Shown: positions 39,392 to 50,829 of the stretch, one piece after another
Layout of the letters: each line of letters begins with the position of its first letter
Position numbering within the stretch: the stretch's first letter is position 1
Assembly: GCA_948146395.1 (NCBI GenBank)
Contig: OX411556.1
Span: 4,005,083 to 4,069,082 of the forward strand
DNA length: 64,000 nucleotides
Direction: 5' to 3'
Origin: Fragum whitleyi
Taxonomy: Eukaryota; Mollusca; Bivalvia; Cardiida; Cardiidae
Program-made: the position numbers and the translations under genes
The notes under the pieces: generated by a model
What the model was told of the DNA's origin: nothing
Seen by the model: only the letters and a program-made list of their open reading frames with translations
The model's database searches: none

Positions 39392-40207
39392 CAGAGGTGC
39401 GTTTCTTAGGTTAATATTCTTAAGAATCTCATTAAGATTTTTAAGAAGTACTGGTTAGAGACCAATTCTCGCCAAGTACCAGTTCTCGCCAACTGCACAT
39501 TTTCACAGTAAAGACGCAATATTCATTCACAATGAATTATTTTCTGATTAAAAGAAGTTCTTGTCAACATAAATTGTAATTTAGAAGGGTTTCCTTTCCG
39601 TCTTCACCGAGAAACAGGGGTGATGGGGAGAACTGGTACTTGGCGAGAATTGGTCTCCAACCAGTAGCCTTTATAGGATAAGATTTTTAAGCGGCTCAAT
39701 AAGAATCTTAAGATATAGTGGGATTATTAAGTTTAACTCGAATCTGACCTTTATGCATGCATATCTAATGAGCTCATGAGTACGATTCCGATAATACCTC
39801 GCTAAATGTCGTTCACTATCGCTTGATTCACAGAAGGCGTGCTACAGAATCAAATGTATATAATCTCTCTCACTTAGCATGTTCATGGTAGATACCGTAG
39901 CGGTAGCGGTAGCGCAGTAAGCTATTATGTCGGCGGACCAGATGTGCGTTCGTTCGAGCAAGATGAAAAATTCCACTTAATTAGATTTTTAAGACGTCAT
40001 AATGAACGATTTTCGATAATTTGAGTGAAAACATTCGACGTCGTCATGACTACTCGTTTTAAGCCAATACAAAAACCATCTTCGTTTCCTCATTGAGATA
40101 TCTTAAGATTCTTATTAAGCGGCTTAAAAATCTCACTCTACCGAACGCTTTATCTTAAAAATCTTAATAAGAATCTTAAGAATCTCGCTCTAACGAACGC
40201 ACCTCTG
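39392..40207. mobile_element. MITE family B with about 53-bp terminal inverted repeats
   Basis: Left 'cagaggtgcgtttcttaggt...ctcattaagatttttaag' against right 'cttaaaaatcttaataag...gctctaacgaacgcacctctg'. 'gtt' stands on both outer sides. The interior contains 'tttgagtgaaaacattcgac', shared with 42.8 and 47.0 kb. Another MITE is nested at 39450-39664. The long open frame at 38975-39409 has no exon signal. Confidence 0.65.
39450..39664. mobile_element. Tc1/mariner-type MITE (TA duplication) nested in MITE B
   Basis: Inverted ends 'ctggttagagaccaattctc' and 'gagaattggtctccaaccag' extend inwards with 'gccaagtaccagttctc'. The dinucleotide TA flanks both sides (39448-39449, 39665-39666), as for Tc1/mariner. 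Confidence 0.7.
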
Positions 40208-40432
40208 GTTCGAATCTCACACCAATCGTTTAGGATTTTTTTCTTTTTAATTCATAATATCATCGTCAGACAACTTAAACCAAATAACTACTTTATGAAG
40301 TTGTCTATATATCTAGATCGCCCAAAACCGAATTTTGGGAATATTTTTTTGAATTTATTGCAAACTTCATTTTGTTTCACCAAAAAAGAAATAAAGGGAA
40401 ACGAAAAACACTTTCACTACTTTAAAAGTGTG

Positions 40433-40665
40433 TTTGTTTTGTTTGAATGGGGTTATAACCCTTTCTTTACAAATTTTCAATTATACAGCGGTGTCGTCAG
40501 CACCCGACAATGAATTCCTGGTATTTCTCTCACCAGTACTGACATTACACCCTTTCTTAGTCATCAGCTGCTATCCGTCATAGGTCTAAGAGTATCGACT
40601 CATAAGTGGGAGACAAATAGTCGGAAAGAAGGACTGCCGTGTATTAAACCCGGGGCTTGCAGAAA
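40433..40665 (-). mobile_element. SINE-A
   Basis: 'tttgtttgaatggggttata', 'gcacccgacaatgaattcctggtatttctctcaccagtac', 'gtctaagagtatcgactc' and a degraded head 'gtattaaacccgggg'. Confidence 0.7.
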
Positions 40666-40870
40666 AAATGATTAAGTGATGTATAAGCAAATAGATCGAA
40701 ACAGTATTTACCTTAATTAAAGGCGATAGACAGACTTTGGGGCCAGAAAAATGTTACATCTTTTTTAATACAAGAATAAAAAAAAATAAGTTTGTATTAA
40801 TGAACATGAGGCAAATTGTCGTTAAACAGGTATTTATAAATACCAACTTAAACGATATAATAACTAAACA

Positions 40871-42367
40871 AACAAGTGCATGTCGTATTGCGATGCAATA
40901 CAGGAGTCCCCCACCGGCTAACAAAAAATCCTCTCTTATAATATACCTCCTACTTAATAGATCTATAACTGTAAAAGTTTAAAGTTGCAAGCACTTATAG
41001 TTTAGGAGATATGATCGGGACAAGAATGTAAGACTAAAAAACAACAAAGGGCAATAACTCTAAAAAGTGACATGGCAGAGAAACAGTTCTTCTACATGAC
41101 ACTTGTCCTTGATAAGATCTATCAGTGTACTAAGTTTGAAGTTGCTAGCACTTATGGTTTAGAAGATATGATCCGGACAAAAATGTAAGGGTAAAGACAA
41201 CAAAGGGCAATAACTCAAAATTTGGGCGTGGCAGAATAACAGTTCTTGAACATGACCATTGTCCTCAACCAGATCTATCACTGTAAAAAGTCAGGATCAA
41301 GAATGTAAGGGTAAAGACAACAAAGGGCAATAACTCAAAAAGTGGGTGTGGCTGAGTTACGGATCTTGAACATGACACTTTGCCTCAATGACATCTATAA
41401 GCGTACAAAGTTTGAAGTTGCTAGCACTTATAGTTTAGGAGATATGATCCTGACAAGAATGTAAGGGTAAAAACAACAAAGGGCAATAACTCAAAAAGTG
41501 GGCGTGGCAGAGTAACAGTTCTTTAACATGACACTTCTCCTCAATGAGATCTATAAGTGTACAAAGTTTGAAGTTGCTAGCACTTATAGTTTAGGAGATA
41601 TGTTCTGGACAAGAATGTAAGGGTAAAAACAACAAAGGCCAATAACTCAAAAAGTGGGCGTGGCAGAGTAACGGTTCTTAAACATGACACTTCTCCTCAA
41701 TGAGATCTATAAGTGTACAAAGTTTGAAGTTGCTAGCACTTATAGTTTAGGAGATATGTTCCGGACAAGAATGTAAGGGTAAAAACAACAAAGGGCAATA
41801 ACTCAAAAAGTGGGCGTGGCAGAGTTATGGATCTTAAACATGACACTTCTCCTCAATGAGATCTATAAGTGTACAAAGTTTGAAGTTGCTAGCACTTATA
41901 CTTTAGGAGATATGATCCGGACAAGAATGTAAGGGTAAAAACAACAAAGGGCAATAACTCAAAAAGTGGGCGTGGCAGAGTAACGGTTCTTGAACATGAC
42001 ACTTCTCCTCAATGAGATCTATAAGTGTACAAAGTTTGAAGTTGCTAGCACTTATACTTTAGGAGATATGATCCGGACAAGAATGTAAGGGTAAAAACAA
42101 CAAAGGGCAATAACTCAAAAAGTGGGTGTGGCAGAGTAACGGTTCTTGAACATGACACTGCTCCTCAATGAGATCTATAAGTGTACCAAGTTTGAAGTTG
42201 CTAGCACATATGGTTTAGAAGATATAGCCCGGACAAAAGCGTGACGGACAGACGGACAGACGGACGGACGGACAGACGGACGGACGGACGGACGGACGGA
42301 CGGACAGACAGACGGAATCGAGCAAACCTATAGTCCCCCAACCGGTAACCGGTGGGGGACTAATAAT
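40871..42367 (+). mobile_element. pearl-like element, about 9 core repeats
   Basis: The same 5' hairpin (gtattgcgatgcaatac) and 'gagtcccccaccgg' as 20852-22162, with about nine core units. The later units are almost identical to one another, which indicates recent tandem amplification. A GACAGACGGACGG microsatellite (42242-42315) and a perfect terminal hairpin (agtcccccaaccggtaaccggtgggggact) follow. Confidence 0.85.
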
Positions 42368-42509
42368 AGTTACATTAAAATGATAAATGAAAAAAAATGA
42401 AAATTATGAATTTATAGATTCAAGAAAATACAGATACGCACATAAACAACACAAACTCTCAAGAAAAGTAAAAAAAAAATACGAAACAAAAAAAAGGACA
42501 AAAAAAAGA

Positions 42510-42612
42510 TAAAGAATGGTCTTTTCGAGTCTCGAACTCGCGCTAAAATATCGAAGATGTAAATAAGACTATTGTGCTGGCGTTCTAGCCCTTTGAGCTC
42601 TTACGGCAACTG
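42510..42612 (-). repeat. degenerate tRNA-like sequence
   Basis: The minus strand has 'agagctcaaagggctagaac' (A-box-like) and 'cgagttcgagactcg' (B-box-like) about 55 bases apart. It is too irregular for a functional tRNA; probably a SINE head. Confidence 0.35.
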
Positions 42613-43638
42613 TTATTTAAAGTTACACTTATAGACTTTGTCTAAGTATATAGTTTACATAGGACCCGAAGTTTAAGCTGAACAAAGTACGAACACAGTA
42701 CGATCAATACCGAGTAGAATTCGTCGGATTTTAATTCATTTAAATGAGCGAGTTTAAGTTCGGGTAAAACAAATCACCCTATATCTTAATGAGGAAACGA
42801 AGATGGTTTTGCATTGGCTTAAAACGAGTAGCTTTGACGACGTCGAATGTTTTCACTCAAAATATTGAAATTGTTTCTAATGACGTCTTAAAAATCTTAT
42901 TTAGCAGGATTTTTCATCTTGCTCTAAAAAACGCACCTCTGCTCTTTGAACAAGAAAATCTTAGAAAATAGACAAAGGAATATTTAATACTGACTGGAAC
43001 TAGGTATCAGTCAAAATGGGCGCCTTAAAAACTTGAACTAAATATGAAAATATTACTAAAAACATTTTATTTTCTTAAACATTCTAACGCCACGAAACGT
43101 CAAACACAATAATCTTTTTTCTTTAATTCACTACCGGATAACTGTATTTCTGTATTTACTATATAACAGCTCTAAAGACGCCTCAGTTGTTGTTTTTCCT
43201 GAAGCTGAAGTTACAACGATGGGATGTTTCTGTAAAAGTGTCAGCACTTGGTTAAACATTTTCGAACATTTATACATTTAATGATAGGGTTGGTCAACAA
43301 CTTCTCAATTCACTTTGAGTCACTCGTAACTCTCGATTTGCCTGATAGGCTCGATAAAGAGGGATCCACTTTTTTCGTGATTTTTTTCATCGTGGAAATG
43401 GAACCGATCTTTTTCCACACAGTAAGTAAAAATGATGTATATAGAAATTAAAAAACAATGTGCGATATGGCTTGTGCTTGTCGAGATGTTCTTTTTGAAT
43501 TTCACTTACAAATATATCTTGTGCTATATTCCTGAAAAAATGCACACAAATTCACCAAGACTGTCATATTGTATTCAAAACAAAATCGGCAATTTAATTT
43601 GCAAAACTCGTATTCCTTTATCTAGTCTTTTGCTTAGC
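42613..43638. other. MITE-B fragment then unassigned sequence
   Basis: 42815-42950 carries 'aaaacgagtagctttgacga', 'gttttcactcaaaatat' and 'ttgctctaaaaaacgcacctctg', the 3' half of MITE family B. 42990-43638 is the 3' flank of the small CxxC gene, with no exon-like frame. Confidence 0.5.
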
Positions 43639-44288
43639 TTATGCATCTTCACTCATTTTTTTGTCCATGTCCTTCATCTCAATTTTGGAAGTTATGTTCG
43701 GAAAAGATTTATGTGCCCTGCCTGGTACAAATTCTGTCAGTTTTTCTGGCCACAGGTGCGATATGAAAAGAGACATGTCATCGCTTTTGATATCCTGCCT
43801 TTTCCCACCGAACGGTCTTTTTTCAACATCAACAAGTGTTGCATATTTCTGGTCCATTGTTTGTGGAAGGACCCCAGCAAGTTTACCATGTCGATCAAGT
43901 GTTGCTGGTGTGCTCAGATGAGCTAAAATGAGCGAGTGATGGAAAATGAAGAGATCGTACGAAATACTTACCATAGATGATTTCAAAGATTGTAATGTTC
44001 TTGGTAGTTTTTCAAGAGGAAGATATTTTTTTCCTTTCACTCCGATATAACCGAAGTGGTCCGTTTTTCCGAACAGTTCCTTTCTTGCTCGATGACCTGC
44101 CTCTGCTACATTAAAAGTTTTTCACACCAGTCACATAGAAATCTTTGGTCCTTGTCCAATCTTGGCGTAATTGTAGTGTCAAATATATCACGTGTATCCT
44201 GCGACGTCCGAGACGTACCTACAAGAGTTTCTCTTTTGAAGCCTTTGCTTCGTTTATCAAACTGCCGCCCACAATTTACGCAATCCAT
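43639..44288 (-). pseudogene. unrecognised small CxxC/CxxC protein gene with a 1-base frameshift
   Basis: The minus-strand ATG at 44288 (aaaATGG) opens 60 codons: MDCVNCGRQFDKRSKG to FLCDWCEKLLM, with Cys pairs at 3/6 and 52/55 like a zinc ribbon. TAG follows at 44108. The -1-base neighbour frame is open from about 44123 to the stop at 43639 and continues sensibly (TFNVAEAGHRARKEL, then FGKTDHFGYIGV, LPLEKLPRTLQSLKSS, ending KKMSEDA). One A added to the A5 run at 44118-44122 would join both into about 216 residues without an intron. It is divergent from the RecQ-like exon 217 bp away. Family and function are unknown. It could be a decaying gene or an assembly error in a homopolymer; a gt-ag pair at 43971/43923 breaks the frame and is probably not used. 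Confidence 0.5.
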
Positions 44289-44505
44289 TTTTACACTTTT
44301 GTTTTATTTAAACATAATTATGCATCAAGCAGTAATCCCTTTTTAGCGCTGCGCAGAATTTGGATTAAGTAATTAATGTTTTAATTAGTCGTTATCATGA
44401 AACAAAGCATTTTTGAGTAATGGTCAACAAATGTGCGCAGACTTTATCTGGAAACAACGAGTCATTATATACCGGTGTACGGGGCATTTCATGCAGATGG
44501 CAAAA
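44289..44505. promoter_or_regulatory. putative bidirectional promoter between the divergent genes
   Basis: 217 bases between the two start codons. 'tcattatataccgg' at 44462 offers a TATA-like box about 40 bases before the plus-strand ATG. No TATA box is clear for the other direction. Confidence 0.35.
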
Positions 44506-44690
44506 ATGGACGCTGCAAGAATTGCTACTGATTGCAAACGGATTCGCGCTTTTGTTTTGATTATTCATTGAAAAAGAAACAGATTGTAGTTTTAAATGCA
44601 CTGCTTGCCAAACAGGATACTGTTGCCATTCTACCTACGGGATTTGGAAAGAGCATGTGTTACACCCTTTTGCCGCTTATGCTAGATCAG
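44506..44690 (+). CDS. 5' exon of a RecQ-like ATP-dependent DNA helicase, probably frameshifted
   Basis: The open frame before a strong donor (CAG|gtaagt at 44691) reads FDYSLKKKQIVVLNALLAKQ then DTVAILPTGFGKSMCYTLLP and LMLDQ. LPTGFGKS (44631-44654) is the Walker A motif of RecQ-type helicases, with the usual Q-motif-like glutamine and LLPLM after it. The best ATG (44506, aaaATGG, MDAARIATDCKRIRAF) is in another frame. One base missing in the T-rich run at about 44551-44558 would connect them. If intact, the enzyme would unwind DNA 3'-5'. No later exon (DEAH box, motif III-VI) is recognisable in the following 5 kb, and the next sequence is repeat. Likely a gene fragment or pseudogene; it could also be the first exon of a gene with long introns. 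Confidence 0.6.
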
Positions 44691-45440
44691 GTAAGTTTTT
44701 AAAATAATCTAGGCAGCTTTAATGACAAGTATCTAAAGATTAAAGATAACTTATGGTGGAGATTGCGGCTATCAAACGAATGATCGATTGACCAATCAAA
44801 CTCATTTTGGAACTCATTATCTTTCACAATTTTCACCGAGTTTTCCTGATGAACTAGTTGCGCATAAGACCTTTGAAGTTCAAATTGCTCCAATCATTCC
44901 TGAGAAATCTTGAATAATCTGCCCTTGAATTAAACGAAAATCACTGTATTTTGTGTGCGACTCCTCCTTAACTATGAATTGAAATGAGCTGAAACTAGAT
45001 AATATTCTCTATGATGTCTAGTTTTGCATAAGACTTTTCAATTCAAAATGCTCCAGTCATTCTGAAGTTATCTTGGATTATCTGCCCTTGAGTTGATGAA
45101 AAACGAATTTTCTTGTCAGCTCATTTTCTCCTACATTTTGGATGGGAATGAAAGGAAACTTGCCATGATGACTCTGTAGATTGTCTATTTGTGCTAAGGA
45201 CTAAATATATTTTCATATTTAAAGTAGTTCCTGATTTATCTGCCCTTTACTTCACAAAATTGTTTAAATTTACAGATTTTTTTGACGTGTGTGTGCACAA
45301 CTCCAACAATTTTATTGGATTGAAATGAATCTTGCCATAATCACAAAAGCAGCACAATTGATATCGGGAATACAATTTTGGTGACTACAATTATATCACT
45401 ACGATCAGTCAAGCTCTTATGGCGAACAAAATATCTTCGA
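44691..45440 (-). repeat. tandem array resembling a pearl-like element, minus orientation
   Basis: On the minus strand three to four units of about 160 bp carry 'caagggcagataatccaaga', 'ggagcattttgaattgaaaa' and 'gtcttatgcaaaactag'. It follows the helicase exon immediately. No microsatellite or terminal hairpin was found, so it may be truncated. Confidence 0.5.
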
Positions 45441-46149
45441 CTTGTTTTGGTGAACATGTGTGCTCGTGCATATAACTGGCTACAACGTAGCCTTTACGAT
45501 GTTAAGAAAATAAGATAGAGACATACATAAAGCATTTTACTTTATACTTGATGTAATTATTTTGTTTATAAATTCGTGTGATAATGAAAATGTTAAAATT
45601 GCACTTTTTACAGTTGTTAAGATCTGAATCAATCTTATATAATAATTCAAAGTTTATTGTTACAATTTCTTAGATATGGAAGAAGAATGTTTCTAAAAAT
45701 TCATGAAAACGATCATGTATATCCTAATAGACTTTATCAAACTTATATGCAGTGGGCACAATTTAGGCCATCACAGGACTGATTTACATGACGTATTTAT
45801 GAGGCTTCATCCGGTTCAAGCATTACCGATTAGCGTTCACAAGAAATGAAGAAGGAAAGAGACGGACAAACGAACAAACAACGCAAATGTACTTTGTATC
45901 CCGACAGTGTATAAAATTTTATGGGCGTTGATGTTTTGAAAAAGAAATGGTAATTCTAAAGTTAGGAGTAAAACGCAAATTCTTTCATTTGATTTTAAAT
46001 GCCATCGTTGAATATGAATTTTGACATGAGACATGAATGAGTGTCTGGATGAGGTGCCGACAATTAGCAATGGATTGTCTTTGTCTGTCCATATATATAC
46101 GTTGTCCTAACTGGTTACACATTTTTTCGATAGCGCTAAGATCTTGGGT
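45441..46149. other. gene-free stretch
   Basis: No helicase motif, exon signal or repeat was recognised. Confidence 0.4.
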
Positions 46150-46515
46150 ACGTTCGTTAGAGCGAGATGAAAATTCCAATTTTTGAGTATGTGAGCGAAA
46201 ACTTTCAAAGATACAAAGACAACTCGTTTAAGACAATGTGCGCCAAGCAACCTTCGTTTCCTCATTTAGATTTCTTAAGATTCTTATTGGGCGGCTTAAA
46301 AATCTCGTTCTACGGACGCTTTATCTTAAAAATTCCGATTTTCGAGTATTTGAGCGAAAAAATTTAAAGATACAAAGACTACTCGTTTAAGACAATGTGC
46401 GGCAAGCAAGCTTCGTTTCCTCATTTAGATTTCTTATGATTCTTATTGGGCGGCTTAAAAATCTCGTTCTAAGGACGCTTTATCTTAAAAATCTTAGCAT
46501 CTTAGAAATATTGCT
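46150..46515. mobile_element. MITE family B copy with an internal tandem duplication
   Basis: Begins 'gtacgttcgttagagcgaga'. A block of about 145 bases ('gtttaagacaatgtgcg' to 'ctttatcttaaaaa') is present twice with few differences. It ends 'aatattgctctaacgcaacc'. The ends match MITE B at 39392-40207 only partly. Confidence 0.55.
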
Positions 46516-46674
46516 CTAACGCAACCGAGGCTGGAAAGCTGACCAGGGTAAAGTGTTGATTTAATGTAACGGCATGTCCGCAACAATAATGCCAATGGCC
46601 GCGTTCGAGGCGTTGATCGTCACTTAATCAATACTATTGTGGCGAATGTTTATCAGAGATTCATTGCTACAGAT

Positions 46675-47200
46675 TGTGTTAATATCTTCGTTTCCCAAAC
46701 GTAATCGTTGAACACATGTATTGCAATTTGCAACTGAGGTCCGATACGTTCACCACTTTGCCACAATTGCAACACCGCTCGGCCAATATCACGATCAACC
46801 TCGGATGCAATCGGAACGACACTCGGCTATTTCCGTAACCTGCAACAGATTGATCGTAGATTGGCCGAGAGATGTTCAGAATGCCTCTGATGTACAAGGA
46901 CGGACTATTTTTAAAGATTACGAGAAAACCTCGGAAAAAAATCGATGACGTCAGTTAAAATGGCGTTTACCCTCGAAACTTTGAGTGAAAACATTCGACG
47001 TCGACAACGCTACTCGTTTTAGTCACTGACGCGTAACAATCGTATCCTTATAAATATCTTTAGAATCTTATTCTTACACTGTATCTGCATAACAAAATGC
47101 ACATTGTTTTACATACCCATCCGCCATATATACATCCGAGGTCTGATGCAGTTTACGGAAATGGCCGAGTGATGTTCCGAATGCACTTTGCCAGTGGTCA
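46675..47200. repeat. dispersed repeats: 'actcggcc' family and a MITE-B fragment
   Basis: 46780-46890 carries inverted 'cggccaatatcacgatcaac' and 'gatcgtagattggccg'. 46978-47030 is the 'gagtgaaaacattcgacg' piece of MITE B. 47105-47190 is the inverted copy of 20695-20770. Confidence 0.45.
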
Positions 47201-47214
47201 CGTTCTAACGCCCT

Positions 47215-47431
47215 GGGGCCCGTTTTACTAAACTTCTTACGAAAAAATTATCGTAAGTCAAAGTCAAAAATCATACCCGGTTTTTCCTTCTTTGTTAGAT
47301 TCTGCCTTGCAATAGTTGATTGAATTCGTCTTTAAAAGCAGAATTCTATATTTAGTTACTAACCTAGAAGCAATTTTTAATTTTTGACTAACGCAAAAAA
47401 TTATCGTAAGATGTTTAGTAAAACAGGCCCC
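47215..47431. mobile_element. MITE family E, copy 1
   Basis: Inverted ends 'ggggcccgttttactaaact' and 'atgtttagtaaaacaggccc', with inner 'aaaaaattatcgtaag' on both sides. Copy 2 is at 50439-50687. Confidence 0.7.
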
Positions 47432-47979
47432 TGGTTCTTAAATTCCTCTGATCTCAAAACCGTCATGCATTTGGAATGTGCTTATCAGTAAATCAAATCT
47501 GGATTTTCATTCACCAGGACTTGGTGATCTCCATATCGGTTAATGCGTACTTTAGATATATCTTACTGGTATTAAAAAAAGATATGGTAAATCAAGTAGT
47601 AGAAATACGTTAATTCTATCGCTCGCAAAAATTTTTTTCCGCGTACTAGTATCCACATAGTGCGGTGCTTACAAACTTAACATCGTCTGCTCGGGTCAGA
47701 TTTCAACCTTTAGTGACCCAGATTACAGTAATGTCGGCATTTGCTTTTTAATTTTAACGGTCCCCGTCGTTTATCACAGATTATGGGTTTCCTATCAAAT
47801 CAATTCATTACAAATGTGATACAGTCGGAAAGATAATTGGATAAACTTTTTCAAGGTGTGTTTTGTCATTTCTTTAACATGTCACTTACTTTGAGAAATG
47901 TTTGTTAGAAGTGCGCAGAAAATCGCCGCGCAAATTTCTCACGTTAAATTTTCAATCGTGTCTGTACTCGGATGCGACC

Positions 47980-48090
47980 AGTCCAAAAATAGCATCGCAT
48001 TCCGAGGACAGAAATCTGTACTAGGGAATATTCCAGACTTAGTCTATAAATAGCAGAATTGGAAAACTGTGGAATGTTCTAGGTCACGTC
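47980..48090 (+). promoter_or_regulatory. orphan heat-shock-type promoter signature
   Basis: A perfect dyad 'gggaatattcc' (48024-48034), 'ctataaatag' (48044-48053) and another nGAAnnTTCn site 'ggaatgttct' (48071-48080) come within 60 bases. Just upstream is 'cagtccaaaaatagcatcgc', part of the repeat also found beside the HSP70 promoter. No coding exon was recognised downstream. Confidence 0.35.
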
Positions 48091-48469
48091 AGGTAAACAA
48101 CCGCGTAGTATACAAAGCTAAATATAGATACTAGGTCACCGCGCTATTTTTAGATAGTGTTATATTATCTTTTACCAGACGACAACAAATCAAGTCTGAA
48201 AAGACAGTTAAGGTCTACAAAATATCAAATTACGGTATGCAAAAAGAAAGAACATCTTAAGTTATAAGCAGAAGATGATTTGACAAGCATTTTGTTGTTT
48301 ACAACCAAATATTTGTGTTTGGCCTTCTTTTGTTGTTGTTACTTGTAAGTTGTGTTTCTTTAAGTCTTACAAATTCAAAGCTTGCCTTTTGCGGCCTACC
48401 GAAAGAGCTACCAGCGATTTTAGGCTAAATTCACAAGAGACGAAAAGGTTTAACAGTATAAATATATTG

Positions 48470-48724
48470 GTGACCCGTCACGCGAAGAGGGACCATCTGG
48501 GTAGTGCGTTAAGTGACGGTCGATCCTTGTAAGACTGCGCGGACTGCGCAGACTGACTCAGGTCGAAACTTTTCACACTTTACTGATTTTCTGAATCTAG
48601 GATAATCGAAATACATTCCAATGAAAGAATTTTTGAAATCTGCGGCCGCCCTCGGGCCTGTACTAGAACTAATCTCTTTATTTTACGGAGTCCCCAGATG
48701 GTCCCCTTTCGCATGACGGGTCAC
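48470..48724. mobile_element. MITE family F, copy 1
   Basis: Inverted ends 'gtgacccgtcacgcgaagag' and 'cctttcgcatgacgggtcac', continuing 'ggaccatctggg' / 'cccagatggtcc'. Internal 'gcgcggactgcgcagactga'. Copy 2 is at 57941-58202, with an end fragment in the HSP70 intron. Confidence 0.75.
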
Positions 48725-48917
48725 ATATACTTTATACGAAGGGTTTGTTTTGGGCATCTTTAGAAGACAGGTTGGAGCCAGAGCAAATCAAATTGAAAGC
48801 TTTGTCTTTTCGATTTTCAACATTTAACGGTAAGTAGAAGGCCAAACGGCAAATCGCTGTATTCAACCTGTTGATACGACCTTTTGTTCTCCGACGACGA
48901 TACACATGTAATCCAAA

Positions 48918-49188
48918 ATGAGCCTGTGCGTAACATTTCCAACAATTTCAGTCGAGTCACGGTGAGAGACCGTCCGACGAGTGGTTGAGCAGAACGGACC
49001 GTCACATAGGCCTAGTGCATTTATATAGGCCTACAGTCTTTGAATGTGAACATCTACTATAGGTCCGTAGTCATCTATCGAGCGCAAAGTAGAGACTTAT
49101 CAGACTAGGCAGGTGCACAGGCTGCTCCGAGTCTGAATAACACACACAGGTGAAATTCAGTGTTGGAAATATCACACATTGGCTCATA
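48918..49188. mobile_element. MITE family D, copy 2
   Basis: Ends 'atgagcctgtgcgtaacatt' plus 'tccaacaattt' and 'agtgttggaaatatcacaca' plus 'ttggctcat'. Same family as 34118-34352 and 60085-60300. Confidence 0.65.
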
Positions 49189-49682
49189 TTCTATATTCAG
49201 ACAAAGTAAGGGATAACACTCATTGCCGATACTTTTTTTCGGCCATGACAGGTTTATCTCCCATGTTCTAGAATATTCCAGGCAATATACACAGTGTATT
49301 TTTGTTTACGCATATATTCAGCCTAGAGAGTTCTCGAAAGTGAGTTTCTACATACGTTTTTGCCCTGAATGCATTTTCTTTTTTTTTCATCAGAAGGAAG
49401 TTTCACTAAACTTCAAAATTTTCGTAAATATTCGCGTACGAAATGAGAAATTGCGTCCCGGCCTATTTCACTTCACTTCGAAATGATAGATGATTTTCCT
49501 CAAATCTTGCGTAAATGTACGCAGGGCGGAGAGGGATTTGCCTTGCGTAAATCTGGAGAATTAGCGTAAATCTGGAGAATAGAGTTGATATTTTACTTTC
49601 ATTGCCGCTAACTTTTCAAGGACACTCGATTCAAGATTTTAGCCGGCATTATCAGTAGACCCATATTCTATAGCAGCCCTGT

Positions 49683-49790
49683 GTTCAGGATCTGAAAGCG
49701 TTTTGAGATGATACCCCGCTTTGCACGTGCACATACGTGCAAAGCGATGTATCATTTCGAAAGCGCTTCGCTAACGTTTTCATCCTGAAC
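49683..49790. repeat. palindromic element with an inner 'gctttgcacgt' hairpin, copy 1
   Basis: Outer arms 'gttcaggat' / 'atcctgaac', middle 'gagatgata' / 'tatcatttc', and centre 'cgctttgcacgtgcacatac' facing 'gtgcaaagcg'. A related palindrome is at about 59362-59482, and a degraded core lies at 36405-36440. Confidence 0.6.
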
Positions 49791-50438
49791 GAAGGGATGG
49801 TCTACCCTTACGTTCACTTCACATTCAAGCACAAGCCGCCGAATGCGCCATCTCGTGTTCTGCGAAACTCTTACTTTTTCAAAAACCATGACCCAGCACG
49901 CAAACTTTCTTTCATGGTACAGTTTATGACATCGTAATATTGAAAAGATGAATAATTTTGGAATGATGTTTGAATGAAATTGAATGAGTATGTGGAGCGA
50001 GGTTTTTTTTTAAATTGAAGGGAGGCAATGATACGATATCGCCAATTTAGTTTAGGATGAACAAAATTGGCAATCACTATTATCTCCCTTTAATAAAATA
50101 TGCATACAAGTTCCATAAATAGCTTCCTTTTTCTACAAAAACTAATCAGCCGTTTGTAGTTTCAATAATGTCAGTGAAATCGCGATTTTTCTAGCCGCTA
50201 TATCTTTGTTTAATGCACTTGTTGATCTTATCCCTTTAAGTGCTTTTGGAGCGTTTTTTAATGGTTGGAGTGAGGTTTTGGAATGATAAAACAGAGCGCT
50301 GAGTGACTGATTTAGAATGACTTTGATCTAGATGAATGTCATAGACTTAAACCTCGTAAATTACTTTGTGTGGTTTGTACAAGTAGTAGCTATGACGTTT
50401 ATATCATGCGTCAACGTTATGTAATTTAGCTGAAATCA

Positions 50439-50687
50439 GGGGTCCGTTTTATTAAACTTATTACGAAAAAATTGATCGTGATTCAAAATCGTAATTCAAA
50501 ATCATAAATACCTACCTTGTTAAATTCTGCCTTGCAATATCTCTTTGGAATCGTCTAAAGACGACGATTCCAATAAGATGATGTTGGCAGAATTTTATAT
50601 TTACAAATGTAGTAACTACTGTAGAAGAAAACTTATATTTTGACTTACGCAAAAAATGATCGTAAGATTTTAAGTAAAACGGACCCC
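50439..50687. mobile_element. MITE family E, copy 2
   Basis: Ends 'ggggtccgttttattaaact' and 'attttaagtaaaacggaccc'. The interior has a perfect hairpin-like 'ggaatcgtctaaagacgacgattcc' at 50547-50571. Confidence 0.7.
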
Positions 50688-50829
50688 AGGTACATATGGA
50701 CCTGAATAAAGAAATTGTCTTTTCCATAACACTTTTTTATTAGGACTTATAACATATAAATAAAAAGTGAATAACAAACAATGTATTTTAGGACGGTAAC
50801 AAATATAACTCAGAAATATCGACTTTGTT

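Noticed and set aside
38975..39409. 144-residue frame upstream of HSP70
   Set aside because: No recognisable domain or coding bias, and it overlaps the HSP70 promoter-side repeat and a MITE end.
43923..43971. 49-bp gt-ag intron in the small CxxC gene
   Set aside because: Splicing it would shift the frame into a stop, and the unspliced frame is open throughout.
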